Shown: piece by piece, positions 41,404 through 50,947 of the stretch | Layout of the letters: each line of letters opens with the position of its first letter | How positions within the stretch are numbered: position 1 is the stretch's first letter | NCBI RefSeq assembly: GCF_900119145.1 | Contig: NZ_FPIY01000005.1 | Coordinates: forward strand, 1 to 64,000 | Reading direction: 5' to 3' | Source of the DNA: Cellulophaga fucicola | GTDB taxonomy: Bacteria; Bacteroidota; Bacteroidia; Flavobacteriales; Flavobacteriaceae | Length of the DNA: 64,000 nucleotides | Position numbers and translations under genes: made by a program | Notes under the pieces: generated by a model | What the model was told of the DNA's origin: nothing | The model's database searches: none | Seen by the model: the letters and a program-made list of their open reading frames with translations, nothing else

Positions 41404-42681
41404 ATGATAAGAAAAATAATTATTGCAATAGTATGCTGTATGGCAGGTACTATTTACGCTCAAAACGGTACAGTTTCTCCATATTCTTACTTTGGATTAG
41501 GAGATTTAAGATCAATAGGTTCTGTAGAAAATCAAATGATGGGGGGTATTAGTATGTATGCAGATAGTATACACATAAACCTAAACAACCCAGCGGCTTA
41601 TGCTAATTTAAGGCAGACTGCTTATACGGCTTCATTATCTAGAAGAGAGTCAACTTTAAAAGGGGCAGATTCGAAACAAAACTCTAGTGTAACAAGTTTA
41701 GATTATTTGGCGATAGGGTTTCCTATAATAGATAACAAAGTTGGTATTGGTTTTGGTATTAAACCTTTTAGTTCTGTTGGTTATGAAGTGGAGTCAAGTT
41801 TTACAGATCCAGATGCAGGCCTTGTAACAAATAAATACACAGGAGAAGGTGGTGTTAATACAGTGTTCTTTTCTGTAGGGGGAAGAATTTTGCAAGATTT
41901 GACGGTTGGTGTAACTACCAATTTTAATTTTGGTTCTATAGAAACTAATAGAGTACAAGATGTAGAAAACGTGCAGTTTGGTACATTCGATTTTAGGGAA
42001 TCTAAAGTAAATAGTGCTAATTTTAAAATATCTGCAAACTATACACCAATGCTTACAGATAAGATTAGAATGAATACTTATTTTGGCGTCGAGACTCAGA
42101 ATAATTTATCATCTGATAATACAAAAACAATAGGTTCTTTTTCTTCTAGTACAGGACAGCAAATAGAAACTATAGATGTAGATTTAGATCGTTTGGGTCT
42201 TGCTAGTAGAGGAATAACAATACCAACAACTACAACAATTGGTTTAGGTTTTGGTCAAGATAGAAAATGGTTTGTTGGTACAGAATACAGTGCGCAGAAA
42301 CTAGAAGATTATACAGCTCCATTTTTTACAGTAGACAATTTAACTTATGAAAATTCTTCAAGGTTTGCTATTGGAGGTTTTTATACGCCAGACTATACTT
42401 CTTTTACGGATTATTACAAGAGAATAACATACAGAGCTGGGGTTAAGTATATTAACTCTGGAATGGTGGTTAATAATGAAGATATTACGGACTTTGGCAT
42501 AACTTTTGGAGTAGGATTACCATTGGACGCAATTAATGATCCTTTCTCTAATATCAATATAGGATTTGAAATAGGTAAAAGAGGAACAACTAGTGCGGAC
42601 TTAATACAAGAAAACTATTTTAAAATTAATCTAGGGATATCATTAAACTCTAAGTGGTTTAATAAGAGAACAATAAATTAA
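41404..42681 (+). CDS. Outer-membrane beta-barrel protein
   Basis: 425 residues with a signal peptide ending TIYAQ (about 20). The N-terminus of the mature chain, SPYSYFGLGDL, and the following NNPAAYANL are typical of FadL/OmpP1-like or PorP/SprF-like barrel proteins of Bacteroidota. Alternating beta-strand pattern continues to the end (KINLGISL). Substrate unknown. It starts one base after coaX. Confidence 0.78.
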   Translation: MIRKIIIAIVCCMAGTIYAQNGTVSPYSYFGLGDLRSIGSVENQMMGGISMYADSIHINLNNPAAYANLRQTAYTASLSRRESTLKGADSKQNSSVTSLDYLAIGFPIIDNKVGIGFGIKPFSSVGYEVESSFTDPDAGLVTNKYTGEGGVNTVFFSVGGRILQDLTVGVTTNFNFGSIETNRVQDVENVQFGTFDFRESKVNSANFKISANYTPMLTDKIRMNTYFGVETQNNLSSDNTKTIGSFSSSTGQQIETIDVDLDRLGLASRGITIPTTTTIGLGFGQDRKWFVGTEYSAQKLEDYTAPFFTVDNLTYENSSRFAIGGFYTPDYTSFTDYYKRITYRAGVKYINSGMVVNNEDITDFGITFGVGLPLDAINDPFSNINIGFEIGKRGTTSADLIQENYFKINLGISLNSKWFNKRTIN

Positions 42682-42716
42682 AAAAGTTTATAACCATTAA
42701 TAAAAACCAATTTAAG

Positions 42717-44105
42717 ATGAAAAAGAAACTTTACTTTATAGCGATTGCTTTTATAAGCGTTATGGGTGTAAGCTATGCTCAAGAAACGGCTGCGGCAACA
42801 GTAGACAAATCAGAATGTGCAAATAACTTTCAGTTGTATGCGCAAGATGCAAAAGTTAAAAATTATGACGCTGCTTATGGGCCTTGGAAAAAGGTGTATG
42901 AAGCTTGTCCAGATTATCATTATGCAAACTATGCATACGGCGAACGTATATTAAAGCATAAAATAGATAAGGCTACAGGTGCAGAAAAAACTGAGTTTGT
43001 AAATATGTTATTAGGAGTTTATGATAACTACCTAAAGTATTTCCCAACTAAAACATCTAAGGCAGAAATTCTTATTGACAAGCAATTGTTAAAGTATGAT
43101 GAAAAAATGTCTACAGATGCAGAAGACTATGCTGCTTTACATATTGCTTTTACAGAAGACAAAGAACATTTTAAAAATGCAAAGGCATTATATCTTTATT
43201 TTTCTAGTTTGGTAGATTTACACAAAGCTGGTAAAGAAGAGTTGCAAACTGTTTTTGATGTTTACGATGACGTAACAGAGAAAATAGAAGAAGAGAATAA
43301 AGAGTTGGTTGCAACTATTACAAAGTTATTGCCTAAAGAAGATGCTGGTACTTTAACTAAAAAGGAAAAGCAACTTTTAAGAGTTTCAAGTGCTAACTCA
43401 GAAAACTATGGTAAAATTGCTAGTAGTGTAGATTCTAAATTAGGTGACTTGGCAAACTGTGAAAACTTAATTCCATTATACGAGAAGAATTTTGAGGAAA
43501 AACAAAACGATCTTACGTGGGTAAAAAGAGCAGTAAGTAGAATGTACTCTAAAGAATGTTTAGATTCTCCAATGTTTAAGAAGTTGTTTGAAAAACAATT
43601 GGCTATGGAGCCATCTGCAAACGCTTATTTATACTCTGCATCTTTAAAATTAAAGTCAGGTGATAGTAAAGGTGCATTAGCAGATTTTACAAAAGCTAGT
43701 GAGTTAGAAACAGATCCTTACAAGAAAGCAAATATTTTATATAAAATTGCTAACAGTTACAGTAGAATTAGTAAGTCTACGTCTTATAGATATGCAGGTA
43801 AGTCTTTAGAGGCAAACCCATCTAACGGTAGAGCTTACTTGTTAATGGCTAGATTGGTTTCTAGTAGTGCTAACGATTGTGGTTCTACAAGATTCGAGAA
43901 ATTGGCTGTAAACTGGAAAGCTGCTGAATTAGCAAGAAAAGCAGGTAGAGTAGATCCTTCTTTAAAGTCTGCTTCTGCATCTGCAGCTAGTAGTTACTCT
44001 CAAAGAGCTCCTACTAAAACAGATATTTTTTCTAACAACATGCAGGGTAAAACTGTTACCTTTAACTGTTGGGTTGGTGGTAGTGTAAAGGTGCCTAACC
44101 TATAA
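42717..44105 (+). CDS. Secreted TPR protein
   Basis: 462 residues. A signal peptide ends SYAQ (about 21). The body is helical with TPR-like repeats, clearest at about 305-370 (ANAYLYSASLKLKSGDSKGALADFTKAS, then ANILYKIANSYSR). Cysteines appear in pairs (SECANNF, EACPDYHY). It precedes lptC by 1 bp in an order shared among flavobacteria (coaX, OMP, TPR, lptC); function unknown. Confidence 0.82.
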   Translation: MKKKLYFIAIAFISVMGVSYAQETAAATVDKSECANNFQLYAQDAKVKNYDAAYGPWKKVYEACPDYHYANYAYGERILKHKIDKATGAEKTEFVNMLLGVYDNYLKYFPTKTSKAEILIDKQLLKYDEKMSTDAEDYAALHIAFTEDKEHFKNAKALYLYFSSLVDLHKAGKEELQTVFDVYDDVTEKIEEENKELVATITKLLPKEDAGTLTKKEKQLLRVSSANSENYGKIASSVDSKLGDLANCENLIPLYEKNFEEKQNDLTWVKRAVSRMYSKECLDSPMFKKLFEKQLAMEPSANAYLYSASLKLKSGDSKGALADFTKASELETDPYKKANILYKIANSYSRISKSTSYRYAGKSLEANPSNGRAYLLMARLVSSSANDCGSTRFEKLAVNWKAAELARKAGRVDPSLKSASASAASSYSQRAPTKTDIFSNNMQGKTVTFNCWVGGSVKVPNL

Positions 44106-44106
44106 G

Positions 44107-44712
44107 ATGATCAAAATAAATACATATAATTTTTTTAAGAGCATTGCCATAATTTGTTTTATGGCAATGCTTTTTTCGTGTAATGATAATTACGAGCGTG
44201 TTGGTGTAGAGGCTAAAAAAGCAGTCTACCCACAAGGTGTCGCTAATAATTTAGTTTTTACTTATACAGAAACTACAGATCCGGTAAAAAACGAAAAAGA
44301 GGTAACGTCAAAAGTTTTGGCAGTACTTACAGCTCCTGTTAGAGAGGATTTTAATAATCTTAGCTTTCCTAGAGAAGTTTTTCCAAAAGGGTTAGAAGTT
44401 GAGTTTTTTGATGATAAAAATCAAAAAAGTACCATAACAGCAGATTACGGTATTAGTTATTCTACTACAAAATTAATAAGTTTACAAGGTAATGTGGTTA
44501 TTAATACGCACGACGGAAAACAGTTTAAGACACCACAATTGTATTATGACCAGACTAATAAATGGATCTTTACTCAAGAAAAATTTGAGTTTATAAATCC
44601 TGAGGATGAATCTGTAATGTATGGTCAAGGTTTTGATTCTGATAAGGATTTAAAACAAGTAAATGCGCACAAAACAACAGGTTTAAAAATAATAAAAGAC
44701 GAGGAAATATGA
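44107..44712 (+). CDS. lptC: LPS export protein LptC
   Basis: 201 residues. A lipobox-like LFSCND near residue 23 and the beta-jellyroll pattern (LEVEFFDDKNQKSTITADYG, LISLQGNVVINTHDGKQFKTPQLYYDQ) match LptC. This subunit passes lipopolysaccharide from the LptB2FG transporter to LptA. It appears anchored as a lipoprotein rather than by a helix. It overlaps the next gene (ATGA). Confidence 0.85.
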   Translation: MIKINTYNFFKSIAIICFMAMLFSCNDNYERVGVEAKKAVYPQGVANNLVFTYTETTDPVKNEKEVTSKVLAVLTAPVREDFNNLSFPREVFPKGLEVEFFDDKNQKSTITADYGISYSTTKLISLQGNVVINTHDGKQFKTPQLYYDQTNKWIFTQEKFEFINPEDESVMYGQGFDSDKDLKQVNAHKTTGLKIIKDEEI

Positions 44713-44912
44713 TGAAAATATTAAAGTATACAGAAGTTCTGTATTTGGGAGTTTTTTTACTATCCATTTATAAAGTGTATACATTATGGAGTGCAGGTCA
44801 AGAGTTTTATTTATTTGCTTTTTTTGCTGTAGTTTCTTTAGGTATGTTCTTTTTTCGTAGACATTATCGTAAAAAATTCGAAAAAAGAAAAGAAGATAAT
44901 ACTAAATCATAA
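44709..44912 (+). CDS. Small membrane protein, 67 residues
   Basis: Two hydrophobic segments (about 9-24 and 34-49) are followed by a basic tail (RRHYRKKFEKRKEDN). ATG ATG at 44709/44712 overlaps the lptC stop. No family recognised, but this small gene recurs between lptC and the CNNM gene in relatives as far as I recall. Confidence 0.65.
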   Translation: MMKILKYTEVLYLGVFLLSIYKVYTLWSAGQEFYLFAFFAVVSLGMFFFRRHYRKKFEKRKEDNTKS

Positions 44913-44914
44913 TC

Positions 44915-46204
44915 TTGGGAACTTCAATTTTAATTATTGTTGTATCATTATTACTTTCTGCATTTTTCTCAGGAATGGAGATTGCTTTTATATCTGCCAA
45001 TAGAATACATTTAGAAATAGAGAAAAAACAAGATGGTTTTTTGTCTACTGTTTTATCTAAATTAACAGCAAAACCCTCTAAGTTTATTGCAACAATGTTA
45101 ATAGGTAATAATATCTCTTTAGTGGTATACGGTATGTATATGGGAGATTTGCTTATGGCTTGGTTTGTAAGTATGTTGCCTACTGGTAGCGGTTTTTTTG
45201 ATGCCGTATTAATAGATTTTGGATTGTTGTCACAAACCATAATATCTACTTTGGTTATTTTAATTACTGCAGAGTTTTTGCCTAAAGTGCTTTTTCAGAT
45301 TTATGCTAATTTGCTGCTTAAAATATTAGCAATACCTGCTTATTTTTTCTACATATTTTTTTCTTGGATATCTAATTTTGTCATAAAAGTATCAGACTTT
45401 ATTTTAAGAGTCTTTTTTAAGACGGGCGGAGACCATAGTCAGCTTGCTTTTAGTAAAGTAGAATTAGGGGATTATATTACAGAACAGTTAGAAACAGTTA
45501 CAATAGAAGACGATGTAGATTCTGAGATTCAAATTTTTCAGAATGCATTAGAATTTGCGGCAGTTAAGGCAAGAGAAGTAATGGTTCCGCGAACAGAAAT
45601 AGTTGCGGTAGAACTACACGATTCGCCTAAAAACTTAACTAAATTATTTACAGAGACCGGTTTTTCTAAAATAATGGTATACAAAGAAACTATAGATAAT
45701 ATTATAGGTTACGTGCATTCTTTTGAGTTGTTTAAGAAACCAAAAACAATAAAGACAATACTTTTGCCAATAGAGTTTGTGCCAGAAACAATGTTGGTTA
45801 GTGATATTTTAGATTCGTTAACAAAGAAAAGAAAAAGTGTTGCAGTGGTGTTAGATGAGTATGGTGGTACATCTGGGATAATGACTGTAGAAGATATTGT
45901 AGAAGAACTTTTTGGAGAGATAGAAGATGAGCACGATTCTACAGATTTAGTAGAAGAACAAATAGATGAAGTAACATATAAATTTTCTGCAAGGCTAGAT
46001 GTAGACTATGTAAATGAAAATTATAAACTAGAACTTCCAGAAAGTGATGAGTACGAAACACTTGGTGGTTTAATAGTAAATGAAACTGGAGAGATACCAG
46101 AAAAAGACTCAGAAATAAAAGTTGAAAACTTCAATTTTAAAATAATAGAGGTGTCAAATACCAAAATAGATTTGGTAACCCTTCATATACTTGAAAAAGA
46201 GTAG
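44915..46204 (+). CDS. CNNM/CorC-type (hemolysin family) membrane protein
   Basis: 429 residues from a TTG start 2 bp after the upstream stop; no in-frame ATG precedes it after the stop at 44903. A DUF21/CNNM membrane domain (about 1-180, three or four helices) precedes a CBS pair (about 205-330: VMVPRTEIVAVE, VAVVLDEYGGTSGIMTVEDI) and a CorC_HlyC domain (about 345-428). Relatives move or sense Mg or Co ions. It ends the coaX-lptC operon. Confidence 0.87.
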   Translation: MGTSILIIVVSLLLSAFFSGMEIAFISANRIHLEIEKKQDGFLSTVLSKLTAKPSKFIATMLIGNNISLVVYGMYMGDLLMAWFVSMLPTGSGFFDAVLIDFGLLSQTIISTLVILITAEFLPKVLFQIYANLLLKILAIPAYFFYIFFSWISNFVIKVSDFILRVFFKTGGDHSQLAFSKVELGDYITEQLETVTIEDDVDSEIQIFQNALEFAAVKAREVMVPRTEIVAVELHDSPKNLTKLFTETGFSKIMVYKETIDNIIGYVHSFELFKKPKTIKTILLPIEFVPETMLVSDILDSLTKKRKSVAVVLDEYGGTSGIMTVEDIVEELFGEIEDEHDSTDLVEEQIDEVTYKFSARLDVDYVNENYKLELPESDEYETLGGLIVNETGEIPEKDSEIKVENFNFKIIEVSNTKIDLVTLHILEKE

Positions 46205-46260
46205 GGTTTTTGTGTTAAAAATTTGATAAAAATTAAATTTTTAAACCCAAAAAGAAATGG

Positions 46261-46268
46261 TATTTTTG
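46261..46268 (+). promoter_or_regulatory. -7 promoter element of the PpiD gene
   Basis: TATTTTTG matches TAnnTTTG exactly, 26 bp before the ATG. TTTG at 46222 is too far upstream to be its -33 partner. Confidence 0.5.
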
Positions 46269-46294
46269 CGCACTGATTTTAAACATTTTATAAA

Positions 46295-48397
46295 ATGGCG
46301 ATTTTAGAGAACATAAGAAAGAGAACTACGGTATTAATCCTAATTATAGGTTTGGCTTTATTTGCGTTTGTTATCTCTGGTATTTTTAGTGCTAATGGTA
46401 TGTCTGGTGAAAAAACTGGAACAACTGTAGCAGAAGTTAATGGAAAAGATATTTCTATTGATAAATTTAGAAGAGAGGTAGAGTCTGCTTCTAATCGTTT
46501 TGGAGCTGGTGCAACCTCTATGCAGGTTGTAAACTCAGTTTGGGATCAAGAAGTAAGAAATGCTATTTTAAGCGATGAGTTTGATGATTTAGGAATAGAT
46601 ATAGAACAAGATCAAATTATAAACTTTATTGCATCTAATCCTGGTTTTACTCAAAATCCACAGTATCAAGATGAGAATGGTGTTTTTGATGAGTATATTT
46701 TTAAAGAATTTATTTCTACGTTAAAAGAAGAAAGTCCTGCGCAATACCAGTTATGGTTACAACAAGAGGTAGCTATTATGCAAGCAGCAAAAGAACAAAC
46801 TTATTTTAACTTAGTTAAAGCTGGTTTAGGAGCTACTTTAAAAGAAGGAGAGTTAGACTATAAATTAGCAAATGATAAAATAGATGTAAAATATGTAAGA
46901 GTACCTTATACATCTATATCAGATAGTTCTGTAGCAGTTAGCAAATCCGAAATATCTTCTTATATAAAAGAACATAAAGATGATTTTAAACAAGAAAAAG
47001 CAAGAGATTTTCAGTTTGTTTATTTTGAAGAGAAGCCATCTTTAGAAGATGAAAAAGCAGTTAAAGAAGAAATTCTTACTTTGCTTAATGACAAAGTTGA
47101 ATACAATGACACAATTTTAGGTTTTAAAAACACTAAAAATGTTGAAGAATTTTTAGATCGTAATTCAGATTTAAAATACGATACTATATTTAAAACTAAA
47201 AATGTTCTTTCTCCAAAATTTGCAGATACATTAATGGCTTTAAATGTTGGTGATCTATACGGACCTTATCGTGATGGTAACTCTTTTAAGGTTACTAGAA
47301 TGATAGAGAAGAAAAAAGAAGGTAACGTTAAAGCTAGTCACATACTTGTTGCTTGGGAAGGTGCAGAAAGAGCAAATCCAGAAGTAAAAAGAACAAAAGA
47401 AGAAGCTAAGAAAAGAGCAGACGATTTATTAAAAGATGCAAAAAAGGGAGATGTTGAGTTTTCAGTTTTGGCTCGTGATAATTCAGATGGTCCTTCTGCT
47501 TCTAGAGGTGGAGATTTAGGTTATTTTCAAGAAGGTAGAATGACACCTAAGTTTAACGACTTTGCTTTTGGTAATAATGTAGGTCATGTAGGTATAGTGG
47601 AAACTGAATTTGGTTACCATATTGTAAAGGTAGATGATAAACAAGATTTAGTACGTGTAGCAACTTTAGCTAGAAATATAGAAGCTTCTACAGCTACAAT
47701 TAATGAGTTGTTCACTGCAGCTACTCAGTTCGAGAGTGATGCTAAATCTAGTGATAAAACATTTTTAGAATTATCAAAAGAGAAAAAATATATTGCAAGA
47801 CCTGTAAATAAGATAAAAGCTATGGACGAAAATCTTCCAGGTTTATCTGCACAGAGAGCAATTGTACAATGGGCTTTTAACGAAGATTCTGAAGTAGGTG
47901 ATATTAAACGTTTTCCTGTAAACAATGGTTACGCTGTTGTTCAGTTAACAGGTACATACGAAGAAGGCTTAATGTCTGCAGAAGATGCATCTTTTATTGT
48001 ATTACCTAAATTAAGAAAAGAGAAGAAAGCAGCACAGATTATTGCAGCTAATAAGGGTAAGAGCTTAGATGCTATTGCAAAAGATAATAATGTATCTGCT
48101 TCTACTGCTTCAGCTTTAACTATGAAGTCGCCAACTATTCCTGGTGCAGGTAGAGAGCCTTTTGTTGTTGGTAATGCTTTTGGTCTTAAACAAGGTGAAA
48201 CATCTGGTTTATTGCAAGGTGAAACAGGAGTATTTATGGTAACTGTAACTAAAAAGGAAGAAGCTCCTAAGTTAGATAACTATAGTACTTATTCTAATAT
48301 GGTACAGACAACAGCTATGCAGAGAGCAAATTCTGCTGTGTACAATGCATTAAAGAAATCTGCAACAATAGAAGATAATAGAGGAATGTTCTACTAG
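46295..48397 (+). CDS. Periplasmic peptidyl-prolyl isomerase (PpiD/SurA type)
   Basis: 700 residues. One N-terminal membrane anchor (about 12-32) is followed by a SurA_N-like chaperone region and a parvulin domain (about 342-455: VKASHILVAWEG, FSVLARDNSDGPSASRGGDLGYF, FGYHIVKV). The isomerase helps outer-membrane proteins fold. Length and single anchor match PpiD. It has its own -7 box and is followed by a bidirectional terminator. Confidence 0.92.
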   Translation: MAILENIRKRTTVLILIIGLALFAFVISGIFSANGMSGEKTGTTVAEVNGKDISIDKFRREVESASNRFGAGATSMQVVNSVWDQEVRNAILSDEFDDLGIDIEQDQIINFIASNPGFTQNPQYQDENGVFDEYIFKEFISTLKEESPAQYQLWLQQEVAIMQAAKEQTYFNLVKAGLGATLKEGELDYKLANDKIDVKYVRVPYTSISDSSVAVSKSEISSYIKEHKDDFKQEKARDFQFVYFEEKPSLEDEKAVKEEILTLLNDKVEYNDTILGFKNTKNVEEFLDRNSDLKYDTIFKTKNVLSPKFADTLMALNVGDLYGPYRDGNSFKVTRMIEKKKEGNVKASHILVAWEGAERANPEVKRTKEEAKKRADDLLKDAKKGDVEFSVLARDNSDGPSASRGGDLGYFQEGRMTPKFNDFAFGNNVGHVGIVETEFGYHIVKVDDKQDLVRVATLARNIEASTATINELFTAATQFESDAKSSDKTFLELSKEKKYIARPVNKIKAMDENLPGLSAQRAIVQWAFNEDSEVGDIKRFPVNNGYAVVQLTGTYEEGLMSAEDASFIVLPKLRKEKKAAQIIAANKGKSLDAIAKDNNVSASTASALTMKSPTIPGAGREPFVVGNAFGLKQGETSGLLQGETGVFMVTVTKKEEAPKLDNYSTYSNMVQTTAMQRANSAVYNALKKSATIEDNRGMFY

Positions 48398-48418
48398 TAG
48401 AACTTCGCATAAAATCAT

Positions 48419-48450
48419 AAAAAAGCCTCCAAATTTGGAGGCTTTTTTAT
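48419..48450. terminator. Bidirectional terminator between convergent genes
   Basis: AAAAAAGCCTCCAAA pairs with TTTGGAGGCTTTTTT as a perfect palindrome with A and T tracts on either side. The hairpin begins 22 bp past the PpiD stop and reaches the last codons of the GHMP kinase gene. Confidence 0.9.
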
Positions 48451-49370
48451 TTTATTAAATCTGTATATTTAAAAATAGTATTATATCCCTTTTGCTTAAA
48501 ATAAGTAAGAGTGTCCTCATCTCCTGTTGCAAGTATAAAATCTCCTCCCCATGCGCCTAAGCTTTTTATTGCGCCATTATAATTAGCAAACAATAATTCC
48601 TTCACTGTAGGTGTTTTTAAGGCTTTAGAAAGTAATACTTCGTGTTTGGTTATAAGTGTATTAAAAATAGCTAATGATGTTGTAGAGCTTATCTCTTTAG
48701 TTATTTGATTAATGTTTTTAATTAATTCTTCTTTGTTAAATGTGCTTTCCTTGTATTTAGAAATTGCATCTCTACTGTTTTGTTTTTTATTAAGGTGTAT
48801 AAAGTAGATATGTTCTATAAAAGAAGGGTTAAAATTTAAAGAAGTCGTTGTTGGTTTATTTGTTGTTTTCTGATAAAAAATAGGAGTATTGTTCTGTGCG
48901 CAAGCAATATCGTAACCGCTGCCACCCATAGTGTTTTCTAATAAATCAAAAGCATTTACGCTTGCCCAACTTGCAATATTATTAATAAGAGTAGAAGAAG
49001 AGCCTAAACCCCAATCTCTAGGAAAATCTAATTTTGTTTTAACAGCTAAACCTTTGCAGTCTTTTAAAAAGTTAGGATTTAAGATTTGTGCTTCTTTTAA
49101 AATAGATTGAAGCGTTTTGGCTGTGTTATTCCAAATCTCATCTTTTTTATCTGTATTTAAAATAGTTAAGTCACTACTGCTAAAATTAGCGCTAAACCAA
49201 ATCATGTTATTTACATCAAAACTTTTCCAACTAATATGGTTTTCTTCTGTATTGGTAACTACTAAGTTTTGACCGTAAATAGTTGGTACTGCTAAACTAA
49301 GTGCGCCGTCTAAAACAACATATTCTCCCGTAAGTAATAATTTACCATTACTATAAAACTCTTTAGTCAT
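48447..49370 (-). CDS. GYDIA-family GHMP kinase (candidate phosphomevalonate kinase)
   Basis: 307 residues. It begins YSNGKLLLTGEYVVLDG, as mevalonate and phosphomevalonate kinases do. DWGLGSSSTLINNIA is the ATP loop, and GSGYDIACAQ is the feature that names the family. The C-terminus has SLGAWGGDFILA. The window otherwise lacks a phosphomevalonate kinase, and this gene overlaps HMG-CoA reductase by 8 bp, so that missing activity is a reasonable guess. Confidence 0.82.
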   Translation of the reverse strand: MTKEFYSNGKLLLTGEYVVLDGALSLAVPTIYGQNLVVTNTEENHISWKSFDVNNMIWFSANFSSSDLTILNTDKKDEIWNNTAKTLQSILKEAQILNPNFLKDCKGLAVKTKLDFPRDWGLGSSSTLINNIASWASVNAFDLLENTMGGSGYDIACAQNNTPIFYQKTTNKPTTTSLNFNPSFIEHIYFIHLNKKQNSRDAISKYKESTFNKEELIKNINQITKEISSTTSLAIFNTLITKHEVLLSKALKTPTVKELLFANYNGAIKSLGAWGGDFILATGDEDTLTYFKQKGYNTIFKYTDLIK

Positions 49371-50682
49371 TTTTTAAATTGTTGTATGCTGTAACTACAG
49401 CGCTATGCGTTACAGTATTAGTTTTAAAATGAGTTGTAAGTAGTTGTTTTTCTTTGTCTGTTGCACCAAGCTGATTCAGGATATTTAATAAGTGCATTTT
49501 CATATGTCCCTCTTGTATGCCGGTAGTTACTAAAGAACGTAGTGCTGCAAAATTCTGGGCTAAACCAGTTGCAGCAACTATTTGCATTAACTCTTTAGCG
49601 GTTGGTTTTTGTAAAATCTCTAAAGCAACTTTTACCAATGGGTGTAAATTTGTTAACCCGCCGACAGTGCCTAAAGCAAGTGGAATATCAATCCAAAATC
49701 TAAATATGCCGTTTTCTATGCTTGCGTCTGTAAGGCTGCTGTATGTTCCATTTCTACTTGCGTAAGCGTGTATTCCGGCTTCAATGGCTCTAAAGTCATT
49801 GCCTGTGGCAAGTATAACAGAGTCAATTCCGTTCATAATACCTTTGTTGTGGGTAACAGCTCTGTATGGTTCTACTTTAGCTATGGTTACTGCTTGTACT
49901 AATTTTTCTGCAAGTTGAGACGATTTTATATTTGCATCTTCATTCAATTCTTCAACCTTACAACTTACTTCTGCTCTTACTATGCAATTGGGTACGTAGT
50001 TAGATAAGATGCTCATTACAACTTCTATATTCTTTTCGGTATCAGAAAAATTAGAATAAAGTAAAGCTTCTCTTTTTAGTGTTGTAGCAAATTGCTCTAA
50101 GCAAGAATTTATAAAATTAGCACCCATTGCATCTAATGTTTCAAAAGTGCAGTGTAGTTGGTAGTAATTAGCTAAATCTGTTGTTTTATTGCGTAGTTCA
50201 ATTTTAGAAATTCCCCCACCACGTTTTTTCATACTGGTAGTAAGGTTGTTAGAGTCACTAATAAGTAACGGTTTAACGCTATTAAAAAAAGATTCTAATT
50301 TTTGAGCATCACCCTTAAATATAAAATGTACTTGCCCTACTTTTTCTGTACCTAAAATTGTAGTTTTAAATCCGCCACGAGAAAGCCAAAATTTAGCTGC
50401 TTTACTTGCTGCTGCAACAACAGAACTCTCTTCTATAGCCATTGGTACAGCGTAGAGTTTGTTGTTAATTAAAAAGTTTGGAGCAATACCAAGAGGTAAA
50501 TAGTAATTAGAAATGGTATTTTCTATAAACTCATCATGTAGTTTTTGCAACTTAGTGTCAGAGTTCCAGTATACTTTTAAAACTTCTTTGGTATGCTCAG
50601 AATTTTTAGTGTAATTTTCTGCAATCCAGTTTATTTTTTCTTCTTTGGTAAGTTTAGAAAATCCTTGAATAGGGGTAATCAT
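49363..50682 (-). CDS. mvaA: Hydroxymethylglutaryl-CoA reductase, class II type
   Basis: 439 residues. Family motifs are FLINNKLYAVPMAIEESSVVA with the catalytic Glu, THNKGIMNGIDSVILATGND with Lys and Asp, and EGHMKMHLLNI with the catalytic His. The length and absence of membrane helices fit class II enzymes, called degradative in databases, though in flavobacteria it must serve mevalonate synthesis. It is co-transcribed with the GYDIA kinase. Confidence 0.92.
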   Translation of the reverse strand: MITPIQGFSKLTKEEKINWIAENYTKNSEHTKEVLKVYWNSDTKLQKLHDEFIENTISNYYLPLGIAPNFLINNKLYAVPMAIEESSVVAAASKAAKFWLSRGGFKTTILGTEKVGQVHFIFKGDAQKLESFFNSVKPLLISDSNNLTTSMKKRGGGISKIELRNKTTDLANYYQLHCTFETLDAMGANFINSCLEQFATTLKREALLYSNFSDTEKNIEVVMSILSNYVPNCIVRAEVSCKVEELNEDANIKSSQLAEKLVQAVTIAKVEPYRAVTHNKGIMNGIDSVILATGNDFRAIEAGIHAYASRNGTYSSLTDASIENGIFRFWIDIPLALGTVGGLTNLHPLVKVALEILQKPTAKELMQIVAATGLAQNFAALRSLVTTGIQEGHMKMHLLNILNQLGATDKEKQLLTTHFKTNTVTHSAVVTAYNNLKND

Positions 50683-50702
50683 AGTTGGTTTTTTTCAGGT
50701 GT

Positions 50703-50710
50703 CAAAGATA
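50703..50710 (-). promoter_or_regulatory. -7 promoter element of the mvaA/GYDIA operon
   Basis: TATCTTTG on the minus strand is a perfect TAnnTTTG box, 20 bp before the mvaA ATG (50682). No clear -33 is visible. Confidence 0.5.
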
Positions 50711-50784
50711 AACATAATGTATTAATTTTCTTTTGCAGATATATGTGTCAGTTTTACCTGTCTAATTACAATATTTAAGATAAA

Positions 50785-50818
50785 AAGTTTACTATTTATT
50801 AAAATTATTAGTAAACTT
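50785..50818. promoter_or_regulatory. 10-bp inverted repeat between divergent mvaA and POT transporter genes
   Basis: AAGTTTACTA (50785-50794) and TAGTAAACTT (50809-50818) are perfect inverted arms with 14 bp between them. It is about 100 bp from mvaA and 130 bp from the transporter, so it could be an operator or a hairpin. The 265-bp gap otherwise holds only the two -7 boxes. Confidence 0.4.
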
Positions 50819-50906
50819 GGTCTTTCTTAAAAGCATTTTATGAATTTAATAATTTAAGGCGAATTATTCTTGTTTTAAGATTGATGAAAATATGCTTTAA
50901 ATCTGT

Positions 50907-50914
50907 TATTTTTG
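50907..50914 (+). promoter_or_regulatory. -7 promoter element of the POT transporter gene
   Basis: TATTTTTG matches TAnnTTTG, 33 bp before the ATG; TTG at 50881 is a possible, rather distant -33. Confidence 0.45.
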
Positions 50915-50947
50915 ATGAAATCAAATTTATAAACTAACTAATTATAT

